Source: Microthrixaceae bacterium
GTDB lineage: Bacteria; Actinomycetota; Acidimicrobiia; Acidimicrobiales; Poriferisodalaceae
NCBI GenBank assembly: GCA_011523825.1
Contig: WTFX01000026.1
Span: forward strand, 32,834 to 96,833
DNA: 64,000 nucleotides
Reading direction: 5' to 3'
Under the pieces are notes generated by a model, which did no database searches, was not told the origin of the DNA, and was given only the letters and a program-made list of their open reading frames with translations. The translations under genes were made by a program, and so were the position numbers. Position 1 is the stretch's first letter; every line of letters starts with the position of its first letter. Shown here piece after piece: positions 9,097 through 18,683 of this stretch.

Positions 9097-9917
9097 CACC
9101 CCGTGCCGCCGTCGGAGCGGGCCGCCGAGTCCAAGATGCGCATGGCCGCCATGGCTGCTCCGAAACCGTTGTCGATGCCCACCACGGTGATGCCCGCCGC
9201 GCATGACGCGTGCATGGCCAGCAGCGCCGTCACGCCGTCGAGCGCGGCGCCGTAGCCGGCGCTGGTCGGCACAGCGATGACCGGCGCCGAGGTGACGCCC
9301 GCAACCGCCGTGGCCAGAGCCCCCTCCATCCCGGCCACCACGATGACGACCTCCGCCGACGCCAGCGTGTCGATCTCGGCCAGGAAGCGATGGAGTCCCG
9401 CGAGGCCGATGTCAGTCACCGCCCCGGCATCGACGCCGAATGCCCCGAGCACCGCCGCCGCTTCGGCTGCCACCGGTCCGTCCGACGTGCCTGCCGAGGC
9501 CACGACCACCCGATCGGAACGCTCCGCGGCGGCGCGCCACACCACGGTTGCCAAGTCGGTCGAGAGCATTCCTGGGCCGTCTGCCGAGTCGGGCTCCCGG
9601 TCGGCTGGACGATGCACCACGCCATCGGGGCACGCAGCCAGTGCCGCTGCGGCCTGATCGGAGTTTGCCCGGGTCAGCAGCACCGGCCCGGATCCGCCGC
9701 TCAGCATCTCGGCCACGATGCGCGCGCACTGGCTGGGCGACTTGCCCGGCCCGTACACCGCCTCGGGATGGCCCGTGCGCAGCGTCCGGTGATGGTCGAT
9801 GCGGGCGCCGGCGATGTCCGCATACGGCAGCCGGCGCAGCCGCGCCAGCGCGTCGTCGGCACTCATTGTCCCGTCACGAACCTCTGCCAGCAATCCGGCG
9901 AGCTGTTCAGCGTCCAT
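9096..9917 (-). CDS. larB: LarB, nickel-pincer cofactor biosynthesis carboxylase
   Basis: 273 residues. LarB is a PurE-like enzyme that carboxylates and hydrolyses nicotinic acid adenine dinucleotide to start the nickel-pincer nucleotide. Visible family features are the N-terminal helical part (LPYADIAGARIDHHRTLRTG) and the PurE-like core (ASAGTSDGPVAAEAA, ITVVGIDNGFGAA, VPTSAGYGAA). ATG 9917 was chosen over the longer frame to 9965 because family proteins start with this helical segment. It overlaps larC by one base (TGATG), so the two form an operon. The divergent neighbour is pheA, 66 bases away. Confidence 0.92.
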   Translation of the reverse strand: MDAEQLAGLLAEVRDGTMSADDALARLRRLPYADIAGARIDHHRTLRTGHPEAVYGPGKSPSQCARIVAEMLSGGSGPVLLTRANSDQAAAALAACPDGVVHRPADREPDSADGPGMLSTDLATVVWRAAAERSDRVVVASAGTSDGPVAAEAAAVLGAFGVDAGAVTDIGLAGLHRFLAEIDTLASAEVVIVVAGMEGALATAVAGVTSAPVIAVPTSAGYGAALDGVTALLAMHASCAAGITVVGIDNGFGAAMAAMRILDSAARSDGGTG

Positions 9918-9971
9918 CGCCTGCCGTTCTACCCGCCGCGGCACGGGGTTCGGTGCCCGCGGCACGGTGCG

Positions 9972-9977
9972 TATCCT
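9972..9977 (+). promoter_or_regulatory. Leaderless-type -10 element of pheA
   Basis: TATCCT (TANNNT class) ends six bases before the ATG at 9984, which would put transcription start on the start codon. No Shine-Dalgarno precedes the ATG. Confidence 0.5.
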
Positions 9978-9983
9978 GCCCCG

Positions 9984-10961
9984 ATGGCTGCTGCCGCTGC
10001 ACCCCCGGGCACCCTTGCCCTCTCATCGTCGACCCGCATCGGGTACATGGGCCCGCGCGGCACCTTTACCGAGGCTGCGCTGGCGACCCAGCCCGACCTG
10101 TCGCAATGCACGCCTGTCCCGCTCATCTCGGTGCCCGAGGTGCTCTCGGCGCTCGACGACGGCGCAGTCGACTACGGCTTCGTGCCGGTGGAGAACGCCA
10201 TCGAAGGCGCGGTCAACGTCACGCAGGACGCGCTGGCGTTCGACTTCGACTTCCTCATCCAGCGAGAAGTGGTGGTGAACGTCCAGCTCGATCTGATGGC
10301 GCTGCCGGGCACCGCCACTGCCGATGACCTGACGGCAATCCACACCGTGCTGTCCTTCCCGGTGGCCATCGCCCAGTGCCGTGCGTTCCTGCACACCCAG
10401 CTGCCCGATGCCGAGATCGAGGCGGCCACCTCGACCGCCCTCGCGGCCCGGCGCATCGGCGAAGAACAGCTCACCGGCGTCGCGGCCATTGCCAGCCCCA
10501 CCGCCGCAGAGATCTACGGGCTGGAAACGGTCGCAGCCGGCATCGAGGACCATCGCGAGAACCAGACACGCTTCCTGCTGCTGGCCAAGAACCAGGTGCC
10601 CCCGGCCAGCGGCAACGACAAGACCAGCATCGTGGTGTTCCAGCAGCAGAACGAGCCGGGCAGCCTGCTCGGAATCCTCATGGAGTTCGAGGCCCGGCGC
10701 ATCGATCTCTCGCGGCTCGAATCGCGCCCCACCCGCCGCGGCCTCGGCGAGTACTGCTTTCTGCTGGATTTCGAGGGTCACATCTCCGATGAAGTCGTCG
10801 CTGATTGCTTGCGCGCACTCAAGATGAAGCAGCGCGACGTCAAGTTCCTGGGCTCATTCCCGGCCGCCAACGGCAACTCGTCGGGCCGCGAACCGATCAG
10901 CGAGGAAGCCTGGACGTCATCCGATGACTGGCTGAAGTCGCTGCGCCGCCTCATCGGTTGA
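9984..10961 (+). CDS. pheA: Prephenate dehydratase
   Basis: 325 residues. The prephenate dehydratase domain (about 18-205) shows GPRGTFTEAAL, VPVENAIEGAVNVTQD and the catalytic TRF at 195-197. A C-terminal ACT domain (about 213-295) has GSLLGIL and ESRP (246-249), the region that binds phenylalanine for feedback control. It converts prephenate to phenylpyruvate. There is no chorismate mutase domain, as is usual for monofunctional actinobacterial enzymes. Start 9984 was chosen because the domain follows closely and a leaderless-type -10 lies six bases upstream. The methyltransferase gene follows nine bases after the stop. Confidence 0.95.
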   Translation: MAAAAAPPGTLALSSSTRIGYMGPRGTFTEAALATQPDLSQCTPVPLISVPEVLSALDDGAVDYGFVPVENAIEGAVNVTQDALAFDFDFLIQREVVVNVQLDLMALPGTATADDLTAIHTVLSFPVAIAQCRAFLHTQLPDAEIEAATSTALAARRIGEEQLTGVAAIASPTAAEIYGLETVAAGIEDHRENQTRFLLLAKNQVPPASGNDKTSIVVFQQQNEPGSLLGILMEFEARRIDLSRLESRPTRRGLGEYCFLLDFEGHISDEVVADCLRALKMKQRDVKFLGSFPAANGNSSGREPISEEAWTSSDDWLKSLRRLIG

Positions 10962-10970
10962 GCGCCGCTG

Positions 10971-11750
10971 ATGCGCCCCGACGCCGACCAGCCGGCTGAG
11001 TTCCCCCGTTCGGCGAACTACGACCCAGATTGGGTCCTCGACAACATGATGGGACCCCATGCGCTGTGGCTCACCGAGTCCCTCGCCGCAGCGATGGGGC
11101 TCAGCCCGGACATGCGTGTCCTGGACTTGGGCTGCGGCCGGGCGCTGAGCTCGATCTTCCTGGCCAAGGAATTCGGCGTGCAGGTGTGGGCGACCGATCT
11201 GTGGATCGACGCCAGCGAGAACTACCGCCGGATCTGCGCCGCCGGCGTCGAGGACCGGGTGTTTCCCATCGGGGCCGAAGCACACGCACTGCCCTTTGCC
11301 GAGGGGTTCTTCGACGCCATGGTGAGCATCGACGCGTTTCACTACTTCGGCACCGACGACCTCTACCTGGAGAGTCACCTGGCCGGGCTGGTCACGGCAG
11401 GCGGCCAGCTCGGCATCGTGGTTCCGGGACTGGTCGAAGAACTGGCCTCAACCGAGCCGCCGGAGCATCTCCGGCGCTACTGGGAGCCCGCGTTCTTCAG
11501 CTTCCACAGCCCGGCGTGGTGGAAGCGTCACTGGGAACGCAGCGGGATGGTGACCGTCGAGCTCGCCGACCTCGCACCGGACGGGTGGAGGCACTGGATG
11601 CAGTCAGACCTGATGTGGTCCGAGCGGCTCAACAAGCCCGCTGACGAGGCGGACATGCTCGCACTCGATGCCGGGCGAACCCTGGGACTCGTCCGCATGG
11701 TTGCCCGCCGCAACGAACGGCCGCCAGTTCGCCCCGATGAATTGGAGTAA
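10971..11750 (+). CDS. Class I SAM-dependent methyltransferase
   Basis: 259 residues with the SAM-binding VLDLGCGRALSSIFLAKEFG (about 50-69) and ATDLWIDASEN for motif II. The C-terminal part has FHSPAWWKRHWERSGMV. The substrate is not identifiable. It follows pheA by nine bases and precedes the SRPBCC gene by three, so the three are likely cotranscribed, although no shared pathway is evident. Confidence 0.8.
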   Translation: MRPDADQPAEFPRSANYDPDWVLDNMMGPHALWLTESLAAAMGLSPDMRVLDLGCGRALSSIFLAKEFGVQVWATDLWIDASENYRRICAAGVEDRVFPIGAEAHALPFAEGFFDAMVSIDAFHYFGTDDLYLESHLAGLVTAGGQLGIVVPGLVEELASTEPPEHLRRYWEPAFFSFHSPAWWKRHWERSGMVTVELADLAPDGWRHWMQSDLMWSERLNKPADEADMLALDAGRTLGLVRMVARRNERPPVRPDELE

Positions 11751-11753
11751 GGG

Positions 11754-12272
11754 ATGAATCAGACCTCCCAACCACTTGGCGAGATCGTCCGTCACGGCGA
11801 CGGCACCACGAGCCTGCGCTTCGAACGCCAGCTGGCGCGTCCGCCCGAGCGGGTATGGCGGGCGCTCACCGAGAGCGGCCAGCTCCGGCACTGGATGCCG
11901 TGCGACATCGTCGGGCCTCGGGAAGAAGGAGCCGAGGTCGCCGCCCCGTTCTGGGATGACGTTGTTGCCAAGTACGGCATCGAGGACACGGTGCTCGCCG
12001 GTCGCATCGTCACTTGGCGCCCGCCCAGGTCCTTCGCCTGGGAATGGGACGACGAGCTGCTCACCTACCACCTTGAGCCGACACCGACCGGCACGCAGCT
12101 CAAGCTGAACGTCGATCTCGGAAGCAAAGGCCCAGACGTGCATCTCGTGGCCGCGGGCTATCACGTCTGCCTGGACCAACTGTGCGCTCTGGTCGACACC
12201 GGCGAGGCACCGCCGTTCATCGACGCCGACCCAAGCCAGTACGAAGCCCGCTACGCCGAGCTCGCTGGGTAG
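11754..12272 (+). CDS. SRPBCC / AHSA1-domain protein
   Basis: 172 residues of the START-like helix-grip fold, AHSA1/CalC subgroup: FERQLARPPERVWRALTESG near the N-terminus, then PCDIVGPREEGAEV and SFAWEWDDELLTYHLEP. Such proteins bind hydrophobic ligands or act with activated small molecules; the function here is unknown. A GGAGTAAGG stretch immediately upstream overlaps the end of the preceding gene and can serve as ribosome binding site. Confidence 0.8.
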   Translation: MNQTSQPLGEIVRHGDGTTSLRFERQLARPPERVWRALTESGQLRHWMPCDIVGPREEGAEVAAPFWDDVVAKYGIEDTVLAGRIVTWRPPRSFAWEWDDELLTYHLEPTPTGTQLKLNVDLGSKGPDVHLVAAGYHVCLDQLCALVDTGEAPPFIDADPSQYEARYAELAG

Positions 12273-12296
12273 TACGCGGCGAGGAGCCGCTGTCGG

Positions 12297-13760
12297 CTAC
12301 ACCCAGGGGCAGTTGGAGTTGCGGTCGCCGAAGGTGCCGCCGGTGCGGTAGCGGTCGAGGGTGAACGGCTTGAGCTCGTCGGGCTTGTCGCCGTGCACCA
12401 TCATCTCGGCGGTGAGCTTGCCCACGCCGATCATCTTGAAGCCGTGGTTGGAGTCGGCAATCACCCAGGCGTTGTCGGCCACGTAGTCGAACACCGGCAC
12501 GTTGTCGGGGGTGAACGCCCCGATGCCGCCGTTGCGGCGTTCCTTGAAGTACGGCCGCAGATCCTCGAGGCGCTTGAACAGCATGCCGAGCGTGGCGCAG
12601 TAGTAATCCGCGAACCACTCCTCGGCCTGGTACTCGTCGTTCAGGTGGCCGTACGGCTCCACGGCGGCTCTCGGCCCGATCTTGACCGGGATCGTCCCGC
12701 CCTGCAGCCCGGGCGCGCCCACCCGCTCCGCTGCGTAACGGGTGTAGGTGTAGAAGTGGTCTTTGAGGAACCGGCCGTCGGGTGAGTACACCGGGGTGTT
12801 CATCAGCTCCACGTGCAGCACCGGCGAGTCCTTGTGCTGGGCGGTGCGGAAGTCGACGCCGGGGGGCAGCAGGACCTCGCCTTCCAGCAGCCGCCAGTAG
12901 GTCCACATGTCCATCTGTTCCTCGACGTGACCGTCGGGATACACCACGTCGAGGTGGCTGGGGCCGCCCAGCCACTCCCAGTGCGTCGGCGTCCACGCCC
13001 CCGCACCCACCACGACCTGCTCACACGCGATCGACCCCTGAGTGGTCTCGACCGCGGTGACCGAGCCTGAGTTGTCGAACTCATAGCCGGTCACGGTGGC
13101 GCCGTACACCCGCTGCACGCCCCATTGCCGGCACTTCTGGTCCAAGCCCCACACCGCCAGGTGGGTGCCGGCGTAGCCGGAGCGATGCTCGTGCAGCACC
13201 ACGTCGCAGTTCTCGGTCTTGAAGTCGGGCCACAGGTTGGTGAGAAAGGCCCGGGCCTCGGCGCCCGTATAGACGTCGGAGGGGTACCCGCTGGCCGCTT
13301 GGGACGCCTGCAGCTTGAGGTAGTCGTCGGTCTGGTTTGCCTCGCCGACGGACACGTAGCCGACCTGCTGGAAGCCGAAGTTCACGGGATCGGATTCCCA
13401 CACCTCCACGCTGGCTCGCAGGATCGCGTGCAGCGGACCGGTCATGTACATGTTGCGGACGCAGCCGCACGCCAGCCCGGTGGCGCCCGCCCCCGGACCC
13501 TGCTTGTCAATCAGCACCACGTCGCTGCCCGAACCCTTGCCGGTGCGCTCGAGGTACATGGCCAGGTGGTAGGCGCTCGACAGGCCGTGCACGCCGGCGC
13601 CCACCACCACGAACCGAGCGTGGGGCGGCAGCGGCACCGCGTCGAACACCGGGATGGCGGCCGGGTTGATTGCCTGGCCTTCCACCTCTGGCGGCAGGGG
13701 CCGGTTGGCGAACGGGTACCACTGGTTGTGCCCCGTCGGATTGGGAATGGTCTCGGTCAT
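12297..13760 (-). CDS. DAO-family FAD-dependent oxidoreductase (sarcosine oxidase-like)
   Basis: 487 residues. After a 45-residue N-terminal extension comes RFVVVGAGVHGLSSAYHLA, the FAD Rossmann motif, then VVLIDKQGPGAGATGLACG. The C-terminal half has NGGIGAFTPDNVPVFD and DSNHGFKMIGVGKLTAE, typical of D-amino-acid oxidase / sarcosine or dimethylglycine dehydrogenase folds. It probably oxidises an N-methylated or amino substrate. The gene follows hutI on the same strand after 42 bases and could be cotranscribed with the hut genes, but no histidine-pathway role is known for this family. Confidence 0.75.
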   Translation of the reverse strand: MTETIPNPTGHNQWYPFANRPLPPEVEGQAINPAAIPVFDAVPLPPHARFVVVGAGVHGLSSAYHLAMYLERTGKGSGSDVVLIDKQGPGAGATGLACGCVRNMYMTGPLHAILRASVEVWESDPVNFGFQQVGYVSVGEANQTDDYLKLQASQAASGYPSDVYTGAEARAFLTNLWPDFKTENCDVVLHEHRSGYAGTHLAVWGLDQKCRQWGVQRVYGATVTGYEFDNSGSVTAVETTQGSIACEQVVVGAGAWTPTHWEWLGGPSHLDVVYPDGHVEEQMDMWTYWRLLEGEVLLPPGVDFRTAQHKDSPVLHVELMNTPVYSPDGRFLKDHFYTYTRYAAERVGAPGLQGGTIPVKIGPRAAVEPYGHLNDEYQAEEWFADYYCATLGMLFKRLEDLRPYFKERRNGGIGAFTPDNVPVFDYVADNAWVIADSNHGFKMIGVGKLTAEMMVHGDKPDELKPFTLDRYRTGGTFGDRNSNCPWV

Positions 13761-13802
13761 GGCTGTTGCTCTTTCTGGTCTTGCTGGTCTATCGATGTCG
13801 GA

Positions 13803-14981
13803 TCATGCCGGGCTGTCGGCGGGTGGGAGCCGGTAGTCGGCGCCCAAGGTCCGCCAGATCAAGGGGACGCCGGGCCGGTAGGCCAGGTGGTACCGGCTGG
13901 GTGCGTCCAGGATGGTCACGTGAGCCGGACTGCCGTTGGTGAGCCGCCCAACGTCAGTCCGGCCCAGCGCGACTGCTCCGCCGACCGTCACTGCGGCGAC
14001 GGCTTCGTCGATCGTCATGCCCATGTCGCGCACCGCCATCGCAATGCAGAACGAGATGGACGTGGTGTAGCTGGAACCGGGGTTGCAGTTCGAGGCCATC
14101 GCCACCTTGACCCCGGCGTCAATCGCCCGCCGGGCATCGGGGTAGGGCTGGCGGGTGGAGAAGTCGGTGGCCGGCAAGAACGTGGCCACGGTGTCGCTAC
14201 CGGCCAAGGCCTCGATGTCGTCTTCGGAGAGGTAGGTGCAGTGGTCGACCGACGAGCAGCCCAGCTCGACGGCGAGCTGCACGCCCGGTCCGTGGCCGAG
14301 CTGATTGCCATGCACGCGCAGACCCAGCCCCGCAGCCCGACCGGCTTCGAGCACTGCCCGGGACTGCTCGACGTTGAACGCGCCGGTCTCGCAGAACACG
14401 TCGATCCAGCGGACACGGTCCTTGACTGCCTCCAGCATCGGCCCGCACACCAGGTCGATGTAGTCGTCGGCTCGCCCGTGGTACTCGTGCGGCAGCAGGT
14501 GGGCGCCCAGGAAGGTGGCTTCGGGCGTGACGTCGGCGGCCAGCGAGGCCAGTTCGATCTCGGACTCCAGTGAGAGGCCGTAGCCGGTCTTGATCTCCAC
14601 CGTGGTGGTGCCGGCCCGGTGCACCTCGGCCAGCCGCTGATCGAGCGAGGCCGCCAGTGCGTCGCGGCCCGCGCTGCGCGTGGCCTCGGTGGTGACCCGG
14701 ATGCCGCCGCCGTCATAGGGCTCGCCAGCCATCCGCCGGGTGAACTCCTCGGCTCGATCGCCGGCGAACACCAGGTGGGAGTGGGAGTCGACGAAGCCGG
14801 GCAGCACGCACCGGCCGCCGGCGTCGAGGCGCTCATCGGCGACCGCGCCCGTGGGGCCCACGGCCACCACCGTGTCGCCGTCGATGACCAGCGACGCGTC
14901 GGTCACGATGCCGAGCGGGCCGTCGCCCAGCTCGGGATCGTTGGTCACCAGCTCGGCGATGTTGTCGATCACGAGGGTCAT
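13803..14981 (-). CDS. hutI: Imidazolonepropionase
   Basis: 392 residues, amidohydrolase fold. The metal and substrate motifs are present: DSHSHLVFAGDRAEEF near residue 65, GGGIRVTTEATRSA, and EIKTGYGLSLESE in the middle. It opens the imidazolone ring of 4-imidazolone-5-propanoate to give formimidoylglutamate, the third step of histidine degradation. Its ATG overlaps the hutF stop by four bases (ATGA), so translation is coupled. Confidence 0.95.
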   Translation of the reverse strand: MTLVIDNIAELVTNDPELGDGPLGIVTDASLVIDGDTVVAVGPTGAVADERLDAGGRCVLPGFVDSHSHLVFAGDRAEEFTRRMAGEPYDGGGIRVTTEATRSAGRDALAASLDQRLAEVHRAGTTTVEIKTGYGLSLESEIELASLAADVTPEATFLGAHLLPHEYHGRADDYIDLVCGPMLEAVKDRVRWIDVFCETGAFNVEQSRAVLEAGRAAGLGLRVHGNQLGHGPGVQLAVELGCSSVDHCTYLSEDDIEALAGSDTVATFLPATDFSTRQPYPDARRAIDAGVKVAMASNCNPGSSYTTSISFCIAMAVRDMGMTIDEAVAAVTVGGAVALGRTDVGRLTNGSPAHVTILDAPSRYHLAYRPGVPLIWRTLGADYRLPPADSPA

Positions 14982-16342
14982 GGCGCAGTGACCTCCGTGA
15001 TGGCCGCTGCCAGCTCGGCCGCGACGTCGACGGTCGTGTGGCGCCCGTCACGCACGACGGTCCTGCCGCCGACCACGAGGTGATGCACATCGGTGCTCGC
15101 CGCCGCGAAGATCGCCGCATCCAGCGCAGTGTCGGCGTCGGCACCGGCCATCCGCACCGAGCTGAGCGCCACGGTTGCAAAATCGGCCAGTGCGCCCTCC
15201 TCCAGCCGGCCGCCCTCCGGCCACCCGAGGGCCCGGCAGCCGCCGGACGTGGCCATCGCTGCCAAGGCGTCCGCGCCGAACACGCCCCGGTTGTTGCTTG
15301 CCGCCCGCTGGTCGAGCTCGACCGTACGGGCCTCTTGGAACAGGTCCACAACGGCGTGGGAATCAGAGCCCAGGCACAGCTCTGCGCCGTGGCGGGCCAA
15401 GCCGACACTGGGCCCGATGCCGTCGGCGAGATCCCGCTCCGTGGTCGGGCACAGGCAGCAGCTCGCTCCCGCCTCGCCGATCATCGCCTGGTCCCGATCG
15501 TCAGCATGGGTGGCGTGCACGAGCGTTGTATCCGACCCGAGCCCTCCGGCCTGAGCGATGACCTCGACAGGGGTCACGCCGTGGGCGCCGAGGCATTGCT
15601 CGTTCTCTGCGGGCTGCTCGGAAGCGTGGAAGTGCACGGGAGCGCCCCGCTCGCGGGCCCAGTCAGTGGCCACTTTGATGGACGGCGGATCGACGGCCCT
15701 CACCGAGTGCACCGCCGCGCCTATCCGGGTCATCGGCCCCGACACGGTCGACGCCAGCCGCTCGACCCGATCGGCCCAGCGGTCGGCACTGCCGTCGCCG
15801 AATCGGGCCTGCGCCGGCCGGAGCGGCTCGTAGCCGCCCAGTGCGGCATCGAGCCCGCCATGGAGATACAAGGTGTCCAGCAGGGTCAGGCGGATGCCCG
15901 CGTCGCGGGCCGCAGCCGCCACCGCGGTGCCCATGGCATTGGGGTCGTCGTAGCTGGCCCCGTCGGGGCGGTGATGGACGTAGTGGAACTCGCCGACGAC
16001 ACCGATGCCGGCCAGTGCCATCTCGGCGAACACCGCCCGGGCCAGCCGGTAGTAGTTGTCGGGATCGAGGCGGCCCGCCACCCGATACATCAGGTCGCGC
16101 CACGTCCAGAAGTTGCCCCGCCCGGCGTGAGTCCGACCCCGCAGGGCGCGATGGAAGGCGTGGCTGTGCGCGTTGGCCAGCGCCGGCAGTGTCAGGCCCG
16201 CCAGCGGCACCGCCCCCTCGGGCCGGACTGGCACACCGGCACAAACTGCAGTGATGCGGTCGTCGTCGACGGCGATCACCACGCCTTGGGTGGCCCGGGG
16301 ACCTCCGAGCCAGGCCAACTCGCACCAGTAATGAGCGGTCAT
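14978..16342 (-). CDS. hutF: Formimidoylglutamate deiminase
   Basis: 454 residues, amidohydrolase fold: NAHSHAFHRALRGRTH for the first metal site, VHFHASEQPAENEQC in the middle, and LGSDSHAVVDLFQEAR near the end, all HutF hallmarks. HutF releases ammonia from N-formimidoylglutamate to give N-formylglutamate, which then needs a deformylase (HutG). Start 16342 overlaps the stop of the peptide-deformylase gene by four bases (ATGA). No hutG is present in this operon. Confidence 0.93.
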   Translation of the reverse strand: MTAHYWCELAWLGGPRATQGVVIAVDDDRITAVCAGVPVRPEGAVPLAGLTLPALANAHSHAFHRALRGRTHAGRGNFWTWRDLMYRVAGRLDPDNYYRLARAVFAEMALAGIGVVGEFHYVHHRPDGASYDDPNAMGTAVAAAARDAGIRLTLLDTLYLHGGLDAALGGYEPLRPAQARFGDGSADRWADRVERLASTVSGPMTRIGAAVHSVRAVDPPSIKVATDWARERGAPVHFHASEQPAENEQCLGAHGVTPVEVIAQAGGLGSDTTLVHATHADDRDQAMIGEAGASCCLCPTTERDLADGIGPSVGLARHGAELCLGSDSHAVVDLFQEARTVELDQRAASNNRGVFGADALAAMATSGGCRALGWPEGGRLEEGALADFATVALSSVRMAGADADTALDAAIFAAASTDVHHLVVGGRTVVRDGRHTTVDVAAELAAAITEVTAP

Positions 16343-16908
16343 GCGAGCACGCGCTCGTTGAAGCGGGTGATGCGCTCGATGAACGCATCCCGGTGGTGCT
16401 GTTCGAACTGCTCCCACGTGCACAGCGTGGCGGGGTCGGCCCGGTCAGTGATCAGCACGCCGTCGAGGTGATCGCACTCGTGCTGCCACGTCCCCGCGGT
16501 CAGTCCCCGTGCGGTGATGCAGTGCTCGTTGCCGCGCCGATCGAAGTAGCGGACCCCGAGATTGACCGAGCGGACAACGTCGCCGCGCAGCGGCACCGAC
16601 AGGCAGCCCTCGTTGATCACCACGGTCTCGTCGCCGAGCACTTCGAGCTCGGGATTGATGGCCACCGTCAAGGGAATCGGCGGCTTGTAGGGATAGCGCG
16701 GGTTGTCGTTCACCTCGATGACGACGATCCGGGCTGTCTCGCCGATCTGATTCGCGGCCAAGCCGGCACCGTTGGCGTGGCGCATCGTGTCGATGAGATC
16801 GTCGATGATGCCCTGCACCCGTGCGGTGGCGATGTCGTCGTGCGGCACCGCTACGGCCGTCTCTCGCAGCACCGGGTGGCCGATGGAGAGAATCTCCCGG
16901 ACGCTCAT
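16339..16908 (-). CDS. Peptide deformylase-family protein inside the hut operon
   Basis: 189 residues with all three peptide-deformylase motifs: GAGLAANQIG (47-56), EGCLS (100-104) and HECDH (143-147), so the iron/zinc site is intact. Motif 1 has Asn where many family members have Pro. It lies between hutU and hutF, 16 bases from hutU and overlapping hutF by four bases, so it belongs to the hut transcript. The classical role is removal of formyl from nascent protein N-termini. Its position, and the absence of hutG, raise the possibility that it deformylates N-formylglutamate. That is inference. ATG 16908 was chosen because the fold starts there. Confidence 0.85.
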   Translation of the reverse strand: MSVREILSIGHPVLRETAVAVPHDDIATARVQGIIDDLIDTMRHANGAGLAANQIGETARIVVIEVNDNPRYPYKPPIPLTVAINPELEVLGDETVVINEGCLSVPLRGDVVRSVNLGVRYFDRRGNEHCITARGLTAGTWQHECDHLDGVLITDRADPATLCTWEQFEQHHRDAFIERITRFNERVLA

Positions 16909-16924
16909 GCGTGTCGCCTGACGC

Positions 16925-18616
16925 TCACTGCGCGGCCGGCCGGTCGGCCGGGATCTGCACGCCGCGCTCGGCGGCCACGTCCCACGCCCGGTCGTAGCCA
17001 GCATCGGCGTGGCGCATCACGCCGGTGCCGGGGTCGTTCAGCAGCACCCGCTCCAGCTTCTGGGCGGCCAGGTCGCTGCCGTCGGCCACGCTCACCTGAC
17101 CGGCATGGATCGACCGGCCGATGCCCACCCCGCCGCCGTGGTGAATGCTCACCCACGAGGCGCCCGAGGATGTGTTGACCATCGCGTTCAGCAGGGGCCA
17201 GTCGGCAATGGCGTCGCTGCCGTCTGCCATGTCCTCGGTCTCCCGGTAGGGCGACGCCACCGAACCCGAGTCGAGATGGTCGCGTCCGATGACGATCGGC
17301 GCCTTGATCTCGCCGGAAGCGACCAGCTCGTTGAACCGCAGGCCGAGCCGGTGGCGCTCCCCGTAACCGAGCCAGCAGATGCGCGCCGGCAGTCCCTGGA
17401 ACGCCACTCGCTCGCCGGCCAGGGTGATCCAGCGCTTGAGCGGCTCGTCGTCGGGGAACTCCTCGAGCACGGCCCGGTCGGTGGCGGCGATGTCGGCCGG
17501 GTCTCCCGACAGCGCCACCCAGCGGAACGGTCCCTTGCCCTCGCAGAACAGCGGCCTGATGTAGGCGGGGAGGAAGCCCGGATAGTCGAACGCCCGGCTG
17601 TAGCCGCCCAGCTCGGCCTCGGCGCGCAGGCTGTTGCCGTAGTCGAACACCTCCGCGCCGGCGTCGAGGAAGCCCACCATGGCCTCCACGTGGGTGGCCA
17701 TGGCCGCGCGGGACCGGCGGATGAGCTCGTCGGGCTGGTTGCGCCGCATCTCCTCCGACGCCTCGGGCGACAGGTCGTTGGGCACGTAGGTGAGCGGGTC
17801 GTGCGCGGAGGTCTGGTCGGTGACGATGTCGGCGGCGACGCTGTCGGCCAGCAGGCGCGGCATCAGGTCGGCCGCGTTGCCGACCAGCCCCACCGACAGC
17901 GGGCGGCGCGCCCGCACGGCTTCGTCGCACCGGCGCAGCGCGTCGGCGTAGTCGTCGGCGACCACGTCGAGATAGCGGGTCTCCACGCGTCGAGCGACCC
18001 GTTCGGGGTCGACTTCGATGCACAGGGCAACCCCCTCGTTCATGGTGATGGCCAGCGGCTGTGCGCCGCCCATGCCGCCCAGCCCGGAGGTGACGGTGAG
18101 GGTTCCGGCCAGCGACCCGCCGAAGCGCTTGCGGGCGATGGCCCCGAAGCACTCATAGGTGCCCTGGAGAATCCCCTGGGTGCCGATGTAGATCCACGAC
18201 CCGGCGGTCATCTGGCCGAACATGGTCAGGCCGAGATGCTCCAGCCGGCGGAACTCGTCCCAGGTGCCCCAGTCGGGCACCAGGTTGGAGTTGGCGATCA
18301 GCACCCTGGGCGCCCATTCGTGCGTCTGGACCACGCCGACCGGCTTGCCCGACTGCACCAGCAGGGTCTCGTCGTCGGCGAGGTCGGTCAGCGCCCGGAT
18401 CATGGCGTGAAAGGCGGGCCACGAGCGGGCCGCACGTCCGGTCCCCCCGTACACGACAAGTTCCTCGGGGCGCTCGGCCACTTCGGGATCGAGGTTGTTC
18501 TGCAGCATGCGGAACGCAGCTTCCTGGGGCCAGCCGCGGCAGGTCAGCGAGGTGCCGGTGGGCGCTCGCACCCCGCCGGGCGGGGCGTCGGCTGCGTGCT
18601 GTGTGCTGAGGGCCAT
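16925..18616 (-). CDS. hutU: Urocanate hydratase
   Basis: 563 residues, the normal size. It shows [11 protein letters not shown] near residue 50, [13 protein letters not shown] for the NAD-binding segment, and [17 protein letters not shown] further on. It uses tightly bound NAD to hydrate urocanate to imidazolonepropionate. A GAGG Shine-Dalgarno six bases before ATG 18616 decides the start over an upstream in-frame ATG at 18652. It is the first gene of the hutU-def-hutF-hutI run and diverges from the IclR regulator, with candidate operators between them. Confidence 0.95.
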   Translation of the reverse strand: MALSTQHAADAPPGGVRAPTGTSLTCRGWPQEAAFRMLQNNLDPEVAERPEELVVYGGTGRAARSWPAFHAMIRALTDLADDETLLVQSGKPVGVVQTHEWAPRVLIANSNLVPDWGTWDEFRRLEHLGLTMFGQMTAGSWIYIGTQGILQGTYECFGAIARKRFGGSLAGTLTVTSGLGGMGGAQPLAITMNEGVALCIEVDPERVARRVETRYLDVVADDYADALRRCDEAVRARRPLSVGLVGNAADLMPRLLADSVAADIVTDQTSAHDPLTYVPNDLSPEASEEMRRNQPDELIRRSRAAMATHVEAMVGFLDAGAEVFDYGNSLRAEAELGGYSRAFDYPGFLPAYIRPLFCEGKGPFRWVALSGDPADIAATDRAVLEEFPDDEPLKRWITLAGERVAFQGLPARICWLGYGERHRLGLRFNELVASGEIKAPIVIGRDHLDSGSVASPYRETEDMADGSDAIADWPLLNAMVNTSSGASWVSIHHGGGVGIGRSIHAGQVSVADGSDLAAQKLERVLLNDPGTGVMRHADAGYDRAWDVAAERGVQIPADRPAAQ

Positions 18617-18642
18617 GGACCACCTCGAACTGCGAGATGTGC

Positions 18643-18653
18643 GGTGTGCCACA
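18643..18653. promoter_or_regulatory. Palindrome GTGTG-C-CACAC in the hutU/iclR divergent region
   Basis: This 11-base perfect palindrome lies upstream of hutU and of the IclR gene. A GTTAGT (18654-18659) next to it is mirrored by ACTAAC at 18711-18716. It is a candidate binding site for the IclR-type regulator, judged on symmetry and position only. Confidence 0.35.
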
Positions 18654-18671
18654 CGTTAGTGAGCTACGGCC

Positions 18672-18677
18672 TATGCT
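18672..18677 (+). promoter_or_regulatory. Leaderless-type -10 element of the IclR gene
   Basis: TATGCT ends six bases before ATG 18684. There is no purine-rich ribosome binding site in the gap. Confidence 0.5.
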
Positions 18678-18683
18678 GTCAAT

